Source: Lunularia cruciata
Taxonomy: Eukaryota; Streptophyta; Marchantiopsida; Lunulariales; Lunulariaceae
Length of the DNA: 64,000 nt
NCBI GenBank assembly: GCA_948567375.1
Contig: OX419756.1
Span: 39,968,552-40,032,551 of the forward strand
Direction of reading: 5' to 3'
Shown here: one piece after another, positions 11,060-23,199 of the stretch
Numbering within the stretch: position 1 is the stretch's first letter
Layout: each line of letters starts with the position of its first letter
The notes under the pieces: generated by a model
The model's input: the letters and a program-made list of their open reading frames with translations, nothing else
Database searches by the model: none
What the model was told of the DNA's origin: nothing
Translations under genes and position numbers: made by a program

Positions 11060-12260
11060 AATAGATAAGGAGATGGTGCTAGGTTGGCATGCATCTACCT
11101 TTCTATGTATATTTTTTGAGGCTTTGGTGGTATCTCTCTCAACATATATAGGAGGAGTTTTTGAGATCACGGATCCAAAGGGTGGAGATAACGGTATAGT
11201 TCAGCAAGACATTCCTGATGATATCTTAGTGATGGATTATCTTTACACTAGTGTTGTGGGTGGCACAGTTGGGGCCAAGGAGAGAGATTGTGTTCTTCAG
11301 CAAGCCAAGTGGTCTAGATTGGAAGGCAAAGACCTTTGTGTATAGGAGGATGGTAGATTGCAACTAGTACCATTTCTATCTTAGAAACCATAGTTGTTCC
11401 ATCATGATTATGAGGAGCTATGACACTTTGGATTAAAGCATACATATAGCTTACTCCAAAGTCATTATTGGTAGCATGGTATGCAAACCAATGTATAGCA
11501 ATTTTTTTTAGATGTATGTTTTGTGATCAAGTTAGAACATCATTTAATGCTCTTGTGCCACAATTACACCCATTACCTATCATGGAGTTGGGCTACTGTT
11601 GGAGTTTGGACTTTGCTAGACCTTTATTATTGACAATGAAACATCATTTGAATGTTTTGGTTATAGTGGAACACTTCTCCAAGTGGATTGAGTTGGTGGG
11701 ACTTCTTGACAAGTTGAAAGAAGGGATGGATTACTCATTCTTGGATCGGGTTCTTAGTCATTTTGGTGCACCAGTTGAGGTTTTTATTAATAAATGTATA
11801 GAGTTCTTAAGGGAGTTTTAGGTTTTTTGTGACAAGGCCTTGATTGATCATTATATTACCTTTTTAGATCAACTTGAGGCAAGTGGCTTAGCAAAGAGAG
11901 TGGTTTAGACTATGAAGAGAAGATTACTTAAGTATGGTTTGTGGAGAGCCACCTAGGAGATTAGAATCTCTAGTTATCTTGGCTGGCCATGGGCTATTGG
12001 TTTAGCCGGCAAGCCTCCTTAGCATCCTTCTCTCCTTACCTTCTACCTTATTGATGAGATCTAGATTTAGCTATCACCATTTGTTAAGATGCTATTGTAG
12101 TTTTGGACTTGGATGATCTAGACATATGGGTAAGTGCATGTTCTCAATGGGCAGAGATCTCTTAGAGAGTGATGCCGATGGCATTTGAGAACTTAGTGAT
12201 TGCTCAATGTAGGGATATCTTATGCTATGCTACTATTTGAGGAGTTTATAGACTTTAATC
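11060..12260 (+). pseudogene. Element C integrase
   Basis: Includes the pre-integrase spacer (11073-11345), a zinc-finger remnant near 11400-11530, and the core at 11580-11940. The first Asp lies in the WSLDFA segment, the second in the EVFINK region (Asp replaced by Asn), and the third acidic position near 11897 reads GLAKRVV with Lys. The C-terminal part continues to about 12260. Two of the three catalytic residues are therefore lost, in addition to stops. Confidence 0.78.
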
Positions 12261-12334
12261 CCATCAATTTCATCTAGGTGACTAGGTATATCTATAGTAG
12301 ATAGCACCAATGACACTTGATGCTACTATAGGCC

Positions 12335-12508
12335 ACATTATCTTGAAATTGCATGAGGTCTTGCCTTTTAGAGTCCTCATGTTGGAAGGACATGATAGTG
12401 TTGTTTAGAAGGATCATGTATGAAATTATCCACCATAGGATGTACCATATACTTGGAGTTGATGGCTATCTGGAGTTAGAGGAACCTAACTACCAACTAG
12501 GAGGCGAG
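12335..12508 (+). pseudogene. Element C 3' coding end, PHD finger deleted
   Basis: Aligns by eye with the 3' end of element D. Sequence corresponding to 33064-33155 of D is followed directly by sequence corresponding to about 33463-33536 of D. The intervening roughly 300 bp, which in D encodes the PHD finger, is absent. The purine-rich tract CTAGGAGGCGAG precedes the LTR at 12509. Confidence 0.7.
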
Positions 12509-13150
12509 TGTCACACTTTAGAATTCATGTATGACTTATATGTAAGTTGTGTTTCTATAATATATGATATTAACAATGATTTATGTTTGTGTAGTGATGT
12601 ATATACACACAATAATCATCACAAAATTTGTAGCATTGAGGCTAGTTTGCTCAACATTGGAGTGGTAGTGTTGGTAGTCATAGGTATTTTGGTAGTTACT
12701 TACAGACTACTTGTTGGGAGTCTGATTTCATGTTAGTGCTACTAATCACATGGTGGGACTCATCTTCAATTGTACCATTTGCACCATTGGATGTGCCATT
12801 GCCATTAGGGCTAGAGACCAAGGTCAAGTAGAGAGTGGTTTACCTTTGAAGTGCAACTCCAAAGAGCTCACTTCTTTGATGTTGAGCCTTTGAGTTCCTA
12901 ACTATGGTAGATAGAGGCCAATGAGTGTCACTTGGAATCTCTTAGCTAGTGTAAGTGTGGCTTGATTGTAATTAGTGCTCCATTATTGAGTGAATGATCA
13001 AGTACTGATTGTTTTAGTGTGATTTGAGTTGGAGAAGAATTGATTATTATGACACTTTAGAGTTCATGTATGATTTATGTGTGAATTTTTTTTATACTAT
13101 ATGATATTGATAACAATGTATGTTATGTAGCAATGTATATATGCACAACA
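12509..13150 (+). repeat. L1 LTR, 3' LTR of element C
   Basis: 642 bp from TGTCACACTTTAG to GCACAACA, preceded by a polypurine tract. Homologous over its length to 33537-34198. The first roughly 105 bp are repeated at the end (from 13050), as in the D copy. An open frame crossing 12353-12736 is a chance frame over this LTR. Confidence 0.75.
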
Positions 13151-14639
13151 ATTCTTATTAGATGCTCCAAGATGCCTTGGTGTTTGCACATGGTATAAAT
13201 TTGCATATGTTGATGTTTATGGATATATATGAATTAGGTCTTAAGAATATATATCATTGTACTCTTATTATGTTAGAGTACAATAATATAATTCTTAATA
13301 CCTAATATTTTATGAATTTGTTATTATGGATAAATTTTGTACAAGGTTTATTGAGGTCAAAGTAAAGATTCAACGTCTATGATCATCAATTAGTATAAAA
13401 TTATATCTCAATATACATGAATTGAGTATAAATAAAAAAGTAACTCATATTATCACTTGCATATTGAGTCTCAATGGCAACCTCTCATGGCATATAAATT
13501 GCTCTCCTTAATTTGGTCTAAAATATCATAAATTTAGTAATTGTTCATTTAGCCTCACTTCATGTAAGTAATATGATTATGAAATAAGTGAAAGCTAATC
13601 AACCAAGGTCCTTTTCTAGTATCCTACTCATCTAGATTCAAAACATAATTCTTGATGTAATATGATATCTCAAAATGCTTTTTAAAGTGAAGAGATAAAA
13701 TGAATATGCGCAATATGTTCTCTAAAGTCTATTACTTATTGCTTTTTGACTCTCTTTACTAATTTAATGAAGAATTTTACTTCCACCATACTCCTTGGTA
13801 TTCTCTAAGTACATCTTTTAATTACACTCCTTTATAATGATCCTTGGCTTAGTTTACGAGTGAGAGCAAATGTAAGTGAATATTAGTAAAATACTGATAT
13901 TTACAACTCAAACTAGCTTATTTTAATACATTTCCATAAATAAGACTTTCATATCAAGTGCACATCAAAATCTATGACAAGTGGATTCTAGAAATCAAAA
14001 TCTTGATATAATTTAAAATCTATAATCTACATTTTCTTCATCAAGAAGAAAAATATTTGTACATTGAATAAAAATCTTTGTATACTGAATAAGAATATGT
14101 TTATATTGAGTATAAATTTTACATAAATTTAAGTCTTTTTTCTGTTCTAGCCTCACTTCAATGCCTCCTTTTAGATTATATGCAAATCTACATCAACTCT
14201 TGAATTGCAATCATATTCTGATCTTATAGAAGAGTTTTTATTAGAAAATTATGTAAAAATAACATAAATGCTAATCCATCTTAACAATATAAGCATTACT
14301 TCTCTAATCATTCAAACTAGTTTTAAGCTTCATTAAAAAGAACACCACCTAAATTTAAATTTGAACATAATATTCATTAAGAATATAAGCACAAGTTAGA
14401 AATTTGTTAAAATCTTTGTTATCTTGTATGGAACCTTGCTTGAAAGAGTGTAATAAATATTTCTTAGGAATATATTTCAAGTACTCAATCAACTATTAAT
14501 TAAGTCTAACTAAGCCAAGTATACTAAGTGAGTACTCTATGAAGAATATATAGTTAATGTCTCAAGGATTTGTATGCAATGGTAGATATTGTATTCATGG
14601 ATCACATATAAAGTGTTTTTTGGAGCTATCATTATCCAT
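13151..14639. other. AT-rich spacer without recognisable genes
   Basis: About 1.5 kb of AT-rich sequence. No open frame with recognisable content, no RNA gene, and no clear repeat match within the window was seen. Confidence 0.5.
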
Positions 14640-14790
14640 CATCTTAGAGTGGTGGTGTGAAAAATAGCAACCATTAAAGTTTTCAAGTATGGAGGTATGC
14701 AATAAGGTCACTTCTTTATTGCTCTTGTCTTGGAAGTACATGGAGATATGCTCACAAAGTTTTACAAGTTTATCATCAATAGCAAAAGAG
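14640..14790 (+). pseudogene. Fragment of RLE LINE endonuclease end
   Basis: Similar to 44165-44260 of the plus-strand LINE copy (shared run around CAAGTATGGAGGTATGCAAT and ACATGGAGATATG), that is, the C-terminal end of the endonuclease domain. It is a third, 5'-truncated copy of the family next to the larger minus copy at 15150. It is short and diverged, so the limits are approximate. Confidence 0.5.
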
Positions 14791-15149
14791 TTTATATTAC
14801 AAAGTGGTATCACTTTTATTTATTTTAGATAAAAAATATCTATTACTCTACAAGGAGCATTGGTTGATGTAATTCAAAAAATTCACACTAAATCATGTTC
14901 CTTTAAATGCTATAGTAACATCAAACCTATGACTTATAGAGATCCTAAGTAAAATAAGACTTATAATTCACATATTCTAAGGGAAATCATCTAGTGAAAC
15001 ATCAAGCCTTTTATTATTGTTAAGCTGCTATTACTATATACCCTTAACCCTAAGATATATTTGAGGTTTCCTTATATTGCTTGACCTAATCATCCCTATC
15101 TTTTTACTACTCTATGCATAGAATATACTTAAAAATAAGAGGGAATAAA

Positions 15150-18100
15150 AGTATATAACAAGAGAAAGGCGACCACGTAGAACACATGAAAGATGAGAAA
15201 ATCCTATCAAGCCATACAAGGAAGAGACAACAGAGGTAAAATGAGGCTAGGCCTCAATAGTATCTATATGAGAAATTTGCCTTACTGTACCTAAGATATC
15301 CAAGCAATGCAAGTTGTAAGATCTACAAAGTACTAAAGCATCCAAAGAAGCATCACCTAGTGTAATTGCTTTCCTATGGATTGCACCAGCCAACGCTCTC
15401 CATAGAGCAATGGACACCCGCTATCTAAAGTATGCTTCAAAGTATGAGAGTGAGAATGGTACCCCATGATGTCAAATATGATAAGCTCTCATGCACTTCC
15501 TAACAAATGTGTCAAATGCCATGTCCATCGCTCCATATAGCTCCAAGGCTAGGGTAACAAAGAGTTGAACTTGTTACATAGCCCTATACTTGGGAGACCT
15601 TGCATGCTATTGCTCCACTTGCTGCCTATCTAGGAATATGAGTAATATTTCCTTCCAAAACTGCATTACACATAGGATCTATAACAACAATATCCGCCAT
15701 TGACACATGATCATCTTGGACCAAGGATAAGTTTGCTCTGACACATGTCATTTGCAAAGCATACAAATGCTCCCTCCAAGCAAGGTATCTACTCCCAGTG
15801 CCATAGCAAACACTATATCCCTAATGGCATCATGGGTAGCTATCTTGTCTTCCAAAAGGACACCATTTCATATGGACCGTTGTTGCATCTAGTGTGGAAC
15901 CATAGTCACAAGTGAGTAAGATGTAGACAAAGATGTAGACATGTAGACCAAACATAAGTGGAACCTCATCATTGTCTAGAAGGTGGCTGGTGCAAGTCGG
16001 AATGCCCTAATGCATGGTTGAGATAGGATCCAATAACCTACACCTTAGGCAGAGCAAGAGCAAAGATGTGCTCTAGTGGCCCAAGGAATAGACAAGTCAA
16101 CTAAAAGAGAAGGTAGTATATGTTGACACTATTTTTCCATCAAGGAACATTGCAAACCTTTGGTCCAATATGACAGTAGTGAAGCAAATGATGGAATGTC
16201 CTCCCATGCCTATTGAGGTAGACCATCTCTCATCTACCGCAATAACACCTAAAAAGAAAAGAATCCTTCCTCTGCCTTGGCCACATATGTCTCCAAAATT
16301 GGCCTATCAACCACAAAATGAGAGGAGAGGAGTGTTGTGAGAGCCCAACTACCAAAAATGCTATAAGTGCAATCTCCTCCATTGATAATAGGCTTACCCC
16401 CTTTGTACAAGATATTGTAAGTCAAGGTGGGATGACATAAGGTAGGCCTATCCTTCCATATGGTAGAGATGTCTATGTACATGCAAATGCATGTCACACA
16501 CTCAAATATCCCTGGTCCAATGATATCACCAAAGACTCCCATAATCCTCCAATCAAAAGCTCTAAGATGTGATAAGAAAGTCAAGGAAGGGAGAATCGAG
16601 TGGATAAGGTAAGTTGGTAGATTTGCAATACTAGAGGAAAGTATACCAAATGCCATCTATGGATCTCCTAGTAGAGGCAAGCCATCCACATGAAGAATAT
16701 CTTCTCCAAGAGCAACATCTAAGAAGCTGGTGACAAAATCCTTGGATCCTACTGGCACTCTAAGAACATATTGTGCATCTATAGATGTACACACCCCTCT
16801 AGATGCTCTACATGGAGAAGGATACTTGAAGAGGACCATGTTCTACACTTTGACACCTTGACTCTCAAGCCTACAAGATAAAGCTTTGTAGTCAAGTGAT
16901 CAAAGGCTTGCACAATCTGATCTATAGGGCCCACAATGTGTGTAACTTCTACCAAGGAGGGAAATACACAACCTAGCATGGCCAAAGTAGATAGGAGAGC
17001 CTTAAATTAAGCCATGGTAAACAAAGGTCCCCACAAGGGATCTCCCTATCATGTACCAATAATTGACGATAAGACAATGACTCTCTCTTATGACCAACCA
17101 TGCTGGTAGTAAAGGGAAGCAAGAGAGCCATAGAATGACTGCAGAAAAGGGACCAGACTCACCAAAGATCCACCAATCTCCCTAAGCTCTCTAAAGATAG
17201 ATGCTCAAGAGATACTATTAAAATCATTCTCACCATCCACCTTTAGGACAACCCACTCCGGATGGATATCTAAGCGTGCAATGATGCATAGAGATATAGC
17301 CTCAAAACCTCCAAGTGTAGCTACTCCAAATTGATATGGATTGAGGTGATCTTGAAAGTAAGATCAATGTTGAAGGACAATGGTATGGCTATCCAAGCAC
17401 AAAAATATCTCTCCAATAGCAATTGGTCTAATGCATCTTGTGTCCTTCTCCATTGCAAGAAGTTGACTAGCACCTAATACCTAACTAATTGACATAGGAA
17501 TATCTCCCCTTGCTATTATTATAGCCACCTAAAATAGCTTGGTAAACCTACTAGAAGGATCATCTGCATGAAGCAATCTCTAATATGCTCATATAACATT
17601 CTTGACAAGCCTCCTGAGGAGAGGCAAGGAGCAATGCACAATGCTTCTGCAAAAAGTGCTTATCAAGACATTAAAGTTGCTCAAGCTGAAAATCTAAGAC
17701 CTCTATTGGTACTCCCTCTCCTACCATATGATGTAGTGAGCATAGGGAGGAGATAATCTCACTAGTAGGACTAGCCATAGACAAAGGGTGTAGTGGTTTT
17801 GTTGCTTTACTAAACTCTCTTGCTTGATCCAATGTCCTACACTATTGTAATCATGTGGAAGAACTTGTCATGTGGAAGAAATTTATGGTATCATGTGGAA
17901 GAACTTGTCCCTAAAACGTGCAGCCCTAATAGAATACTCCTATAGGGCAGCCCAATCCCTTACTCAAAATTGACAAAATCTAGCAATCACCTCCTTATAC
18001 CTTGCATTGCCTCCTCTAGCATAACAAAGGCATGATCGAGGGAGTAAGAGGAATAAGAACCATGCCAACTTGTCCAAGGGATCACATGCCAAATGATCAA

Positions 18101-18560
18101 GTGGTAGGCAAAAAGCTTGTCTATCCTCATCATGAAGAGTATGGGGTAGCCTATAGAATAGATGTGGACATGGAAAAGTAATATCAAATAACCCCAAGAT
18201 ACAACCCGCCTAAGGTGCTAACCACTTTCATGACTCAATTTGTATCCTTGGAATGATCAACGAAGGGATGGAGGAAGTGTGCATTATCTTGATTGTCATT
18301 GCAGTTGATGTGGTTGTTCACCTCACGTGAACATGCCAAGTGGTCTAATCATAGTCCTTGTGCATCCTTCTCACATGGGTCTTTACCCCTTGCAAAGTAA
18401 AGCATCGATGACACATTATGCATGGTGTATCCTGAGCCACTCTAGGTGACCCTACATGGGGAAGTATAACCATAGCTAGAACAAGAATAATGATTGTAAC
18501 TCATGATGCTCCTCTCCATACTTACAAAACTATGACCCCTACATCTCAACTCACATGAAT
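15150..18560 (-). pseudogene. RLE-type LINE, minus copy
   Basis: Nearly full-length partner of the plus copy at 40500-44840, matching in order from the N-terminal region (18560-18000) through RT (about 17470-16860) and thumb (16839-16249, VAFGILSSS-like) to the zinc/endonuclease region (15970-15480) and 3' UTR (15290-15150). The RT active-site region is decayed and stops occur throughout. It lacks the solo LTR found in the plus copy, with the equivalent empty site at about 15674-15678. Family role: target-primed reverse transcription. Confidence 0.8.
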
Positions 18561-18790
18561 AAATGTTATCTCTCCAAACCCTAAAACTTTTAAATTCTCA
18601 TAACTTTCAATTCTCATCTCTAAAATTTTCAAACTAAGTTCCCATGGAATTCAAACATGAATACAGAGCAAAACCTCCAAATAGTGCCACCTCGTATGAG
18701 TAACATCCTCTCTTTAGTGACCAAGAACCCTAAAAAAATTAGTCTAGACCCAATAAATATGCCCAATAATAATAGTACATCACAATTGGG

Positions 18791-18815
18791 CAATAGTGAC
18801 AGTTCTATAGTGTAA
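18791..18815 (+). repeat. Candidate left terminal repeat of the pogo-like element
   Basis: CAATAGTGACAGTTCTATAG shows inverted similarity to the right side at 21261-21303, where CAATAGTG and CACTATTG form an 8-bp perfect inverted pair. The expected flanking TA dinucleotides are not seen, so the boundary is uncertain. Confidence 0.35.
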
Positions 18816-19031
18816 ATATGGAGGTAACCTATAATATCTGTATTTCAAGAGCGCTATTATGGGTTGTGTGAAGGGGGAATGTGGCAACAGATTAATGTGG
18901 CATCTTTATTAAACTTCAAATCCCGACAGTTCTCTCTATTGACTAAGGTTATTATGGTTGGTCCAAGGTAAAATACATTGATAACACGGATTGTTTTAGC
19001 AACCTATTTTTCTCAACTTTCTGTTGATGAA

Positions 19032-20711
19032 TCAACGGCCAATGAGCTTTTGAAGGTTGGAAAGCATGTTGCTTTGAAGTTCTGGAGATAGCAATGATCC
19101 AAGAGAGAGAAAGTTGATTAAATCAGTGATGGCCTGATTTGCTTGCTCAACGCTTATCAAAGGTGGGATCTCCTCAGCGTCATTGTCATCAATATTTTTG
19201 GAATTCTGCATTAGGTTGTGTTGTTCAAGAACAGATTGGACAATGTTATCATTGTCAACCTCATCGTCACTAGTTGCATCAAGCGCATCCATTTCAATAA
19301 GTTCTTCAACAACCTGTTCAAAATTTTTGTCATCAAGATCCAATGATGCCAAGAAAGATTCCTCTAGTTGAATTTCTCTCAGCATTATCACTAAATCATC
19401 GACAACTTGATTGGAGCTAGGTGCAGAGTGATCAATATACTGATTGGCAATGATATTTGTAACAATAGGGAGACAATTTTCTTTGACAAAACACCGTTGA
19501 ATAGTGTTCTCTTCAATACCGTTTGATGCTGATTTGATCCAACTAAGCACGTTGTCCACGTGCATGTGTTTGTTGATCAGAAATTGAGAAGTAGGTGCAC
19601 ATTCACTAGTTTGCCAAATTTCATACTCAGAAAGAAGATGGTTCAGTTGGGCACGGCAAAAGCGTGCTTTGAAAGAGCGAATGACACCTTGCTCAAGAGG
19701 TTGACAATCACTAGTAGCATTGGGAAGGAAGAAAATGATGCATAGGTTCTGATTCTTGAAGAGCCTTTCTTGTGAGCTTGTTGGATCAAAAATTTTAGCC
19801 GCAAAAACATGTGATGAACAATTATCCTGGAGGATATAGAAGATGTTGTTGTGTTGCTTGGCAATTTTTTTGTATGTGTGCAACAAGCGCATATATGAGG
19901 ACGTGTCTTGCCAGGCTTTGGCTTGGTGGTCATAGATAATACCAAACACCTTACTTATATTTGGAATATTCTTCAAAGCGTGTGGACATGCGCTCTTCAT
20001 AATAACTTGAGTGCAAAACTTCTTGCCTGAAGCGCTAACTTTGAGAGTCAGTGTGATTTGTTCTTTGCTGCACTTGACACCACAACCATCTGTATTGACT
20101 GTGCAAACGATCTTGATGATATGGTGCAATGTTGTAGAGCTAACTCGTCAATGTTGATAATGCATTCAAGAGGGACATCATTTAGCATTTCATGAATTTC
20201 ATGCAAACGCTTCTCAACCTATATTGGATTGAGGCTCAGTGTTAGCCACACTTCTTCTTGCTAGTTGTTGAGACACAATTCAAATACTTCTTGAGCCATC
20301 CGCTCAAGGCAGCAAATACTTGCAGAGCAATTGCGTTTGATGGTCCCAAACATTCCGTGAAGTCCTCCAAGATCTTGTCTCTAAAAAATAAAGCCTTATT
20401 CTTGATCACCTCACCAGTCACATTCAGCATGGGTGCATCAACCTCAATGTGTATATGCCATTGATGCACCATGTCGGTAAGCAGTTGCACTCGAGTTGAT
20501 GTCAAAACTTTTTTCAACCCAATTCGATGTGAATCAGATGCCACTTGCTAATGAGTTCCCTCTCTTTCTAGATTTTGGTCACAATTGGACATGCCACTAC
20601 AAAATGCAATGCCGCTTGTTCATGGGTGGCTCCAGGTTGACTGAGAAAATTAATAACCTCTAACTTCGTCATCACTTCCAAACGCCTCCTCTTCTTGACA
20701 TTAACCAACAT
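19032..20711 (-). pseudogene. pogo/Tigger-like (CENP-B family) transposase
   Basis: Three-part transposase. From an ATG at 20711 comes a basic helix-turn-helix region (KKRRRLEVMTKLEVINFLSQ), then a stop and a frame change. Next is a CENP-B/Tc5-type DNA-binding domain (20544-20242, ending in FAALSGWLKKYL). The DDE domain is in a 365-codon open frame (20129-19032). Asp1 sits in NIDE near 20150, in another frame. Asp2 is in LQDNCSSH. The third acidic residue is Glu in QPLEQGVIRSF, where most Tigger proteins have Asp. An acidic tail (ALDATSDDEVDNDN) follows. Total about 560 codons, usual for the family. It is the best-preserved frame in the window. Confidence 0.85.
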
Positions 20712-20848
20712 GCCTTTAGATAATCAAATTTGAATTCAGCAATACAGTAACCCCAACACCACTCACTGCGTGATCAAAAGGAAAAATGAAATTCAAATTC
20801 AGCAATACCGTAACCCTACACCATTCACCATGCGATCAAAAGGAAAAA

Positions 20849-21220
20849 TAGCAAGAGTGGGAAAAACGTGTGTGGATCAGGCACCCAAGTTCCAAAATGC
20901 TCAAGAACGTAGAGAATCACACAAATAAATAGCGAGAGTGGGAAAAAGGTGTGTAGGTCGGGCACCCAAGTTTCAAAATGCTCAAGAACTCTGAGACTCA
21001 TGCGGATAAATAGCCAGAGTGGGAAAAAGGTGTGTAGGCCGGGCACCCAAGTTCCAGAATACTCATGAACTTTCTAGACTCACGCGGATAAATAGCACCC
21101 AAGTTCTAGAATGCTCAAGAATGTCTAGACTCATGCGGATAGGTAGCAAGAGTGGGAAGAAGATGTGTAGATCAGGCACCCAAGTTCCATAACATTCAAG
21201 ATCATCGAGACTCATGTGGA
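20849..21220. repeat. 80-bp minisatellite, five units
   Basis: Units start near 20849, 20929, 21009, 21091 and 21142. Each contains GAGTGGGAAAAAGGTGTGTA and GGCACCCAAGTTCCA-like blocks followed by CTCAAGAAC and CTCATGCGGATA. The fourth unit lacks about 30 bp at its start. The array lies upstream of the transposase gene, inside the suggested element. Confidence 0.85.
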
Positions 21221-21260
21221 AAAGAGGTTGCGCACTTTCCTTTGGTTAGTGACTACCTCT

Positions 21261-21303
21261 CAATAGTGACATCGATAGTCAGTATAGATGTATGCCACTA
21301 TTG
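21261..21303 (-). repeat. Candidate right terminal repeat of the pogo-like element
   Basis: Bounded by CAATAGTG and CACTATTG, a perfect 8-bp inverted pair. The reverse complement resembles 18791-18815. If both are termini the element is about 2.5 kb. Confidence 0.35.
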
Positions 21304-21369
21304 GGAGGTTTTACTCTGTAGCCCAAAAACTCGCCCAAGAAAATGTCCTTTACTCCTTGTCGTTTTCTT

Positions 21370-21573
21370 TCAGCGACAACACCGTTTATGTTTGGTGGCG
21401 TCATCGCTGATGTGCATGTAGTGATAGAAATGCTCTAAATTTGACACCTCTAATTCTGATGCTCGAGCACTCTGACTTCTGAATGCAAGCACATCTGCCC
21501 ATCTGCTCCCGGTCAAGGCGTCAGTCAAACTTAGTCTCTTCAACAGTCGGACATCTATAACTGCATCCTCCAT
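21370..21573 (-). CDS. Unassigned 67-codon frame, CpG-containing
   Basis: ATG-started frame (MEDAVIDVRLLKRLSLTDAL at the start, ending in KHKRCCR). It has balanced composition and several CpGs, unlike the surrounding decayed repeats. It lies just outside the pogo-like element. No family is recognised. It could be a first exon of a host gene on the minus strand or part of the transposon's neighbourhood; a chance frame is possible. Confidence 0.3.
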   Translation of the reverse strand: MEDAVIDVRLLKRLSLTDALTGSRWADVLAFRSQSARASELEVSNLEHFYHYMHISDDATKHKRCCR

Positions 21574-21758
21574 AAGTGCAATACCTGCTTAAGGAAGCGG
21601 AATGCAAACTTACTCCGGAGATAAAATCACAAACTAGTGCAGAATTGCAAGGCTTTAACACGTGTAATCTTTGATATTATAATTTTTCATTCCTGAAAAT
21701 ATGCCAGATTCAGGCGTATATATACAAGTGATCTTAATGGATATTTCCAAAAATCAAT

Positions 21759-21843
21759 ATATAATGCTACGTGCTACCTATTCAATGGAATTAATATATA
21801 ATGTAACATATATAATGCTACGTGCTACCTATTCAATGGAATT
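21759..21843. repeat. Short direct duplication
   Basis: A 34-bp block containing GCTACGTGCTACCTATTCAA occurs twice, about 50 bp apart, in an otherwise unremarkable AT-rich stretch. Confidence 0.8.
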
Positions 21844-21959
21844 TGAACTCAAAATATGCTTAAAGTGAATACTTTACAACATGGCTTGTTGTTTAGATAC
21901 ATGACAAAATCAAGTCCAAAAGATAATGCAATAAAATGTGAATAGAATAAAACATAAAT

Positions 21960-23199
21960 GATTATTCATGGCCATAGAAAATCTTTTCCTCAATAAAGAT
22001 TTAATCTCCTCCAGTCCAAATAATCAAGTGTAAACCATATGCACCTTCTATTGTTCAAATATTCTAATATCAAAGTTAGAAGCATCAAGTAGACTACACA
22101 AGCTAATTGGGATTATATAATTGTTAGATTAAACAATAAAATACAAACTCTTTGAGTTAAAATAGCAAATTTTTCTTGTTGCATTATGGAAATTTTGCAT
22201 TCTTGTCTAAAATCTTGGTCATAATTTTTGCATATGGGCATAGTCATATAGGAACTACGGATACAAAGGCTCCCTGGCCTATTATATCTTTAAATATCAC
22301 CTACACTTCTTGAAATCAAAAAGTTTATGATTATTTTAATCTTTTCCTTCTATATATAAAAATCTGGTGACTTAAGAAGGAAGTATACTCCTTTAAAACT
22401 TTCATTTTATTTCTAATTGAATAAATATCACTTGAAAAAATCTTGTAATTCTTTACTAATATCAATACGGTGCTCTCTTTCAGTCGTAGTATAAATGAAG
22501 ATATCATTTAGAAGAACCATACTCTTTGGCTATATGAGCACTTCCTCTATCTTTTCTCTAAATAATTATATTATCTAATTTACCACTATATTTATTTAAC
22601 AATTCACCTAAGTAACTAATAAGTTTGATCTATGAACACTAGAGAAACATTTGTGAGGGTAAAGAGAAGAACAGTCCATTCAATGTATCCATACTTGTGA
22701 AAAATCACTTAAATACATCTCCTACTAAGTCAAGTATTTGCAAACCTCCACTATCAGGATTCAACTTGGTGATAAATTTAGCTCCACTTAATTTAACAAA
22801 TAAATCAGCCATATGATCTAAGAGATAAATATTCTTCATTGCATTTTTATTCAAATTTGTGAACATCAATATAAAATAAAAAAACCCTTTTCTCTTTGTA
22901 AAACAAAAATTGCTATTCTTCATTGTATGGAGTATTATGTTTGATAGAATCATTCTCTATAAATTATATCAAGTCTTTTAAAGTTCTTCTTACAAAATTC
23001 TTCTTGGAAAAAAGGTATACATAGTTTTATTAATAAGTATGTTGTTAAGACTTAAGGTTTACTTTTTGACCATGTGATGACATCATATTGTCAAAATCTA
23101 AACCCATTAGTAATTTATCCAAAAAGAAATCTTCATCTTCTCATGGAATCTCATTTGCCATCTTTAAGTTTCATACTTTCACCTTTTCTTGTGTTAAAG
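21960..23199 (-). pseudogene. Element G: decayed chromovirus-like pol
   Basis: Minus-strand gypsy remnant. The clearest part (22953-22705) is the RT region, with the equivalents of the MKNxYPLP-IDDLF segment (NIYLLDHMADLFVKLSGAKFITKL). The active-site region near 22505 reads about MVLLNDIFIYT, with the first Asp replaced by Asn. An RNase H trace near 22090 (LEASN-like) completes the order. It lies next to an L2 LTR in the same orientation, like element E. Gag and integrase are not visible. Confidence 0.65.

Noticed and set aside
12353-12736. 127-codon plus-strand open frame
   Set aside because: It runs from the decayed 3' coding end of element C across the polypurine tract into the LTR; its text matches no family and the LTR is non-coding in the sister copy.
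16249-16985. Separate minus-strand genes
   Set aside because: These frames align with the thumb and linker of the RLE LINE plus copy (42120-42660) and are parts of one pseudogene.
20849-21220. Regular repeats resembling a CRISPR array
   Set aside because: The whole 80-bp unit is conserved without variable spacers and the context is a eukaryotic transposon; it is a minisatellite.
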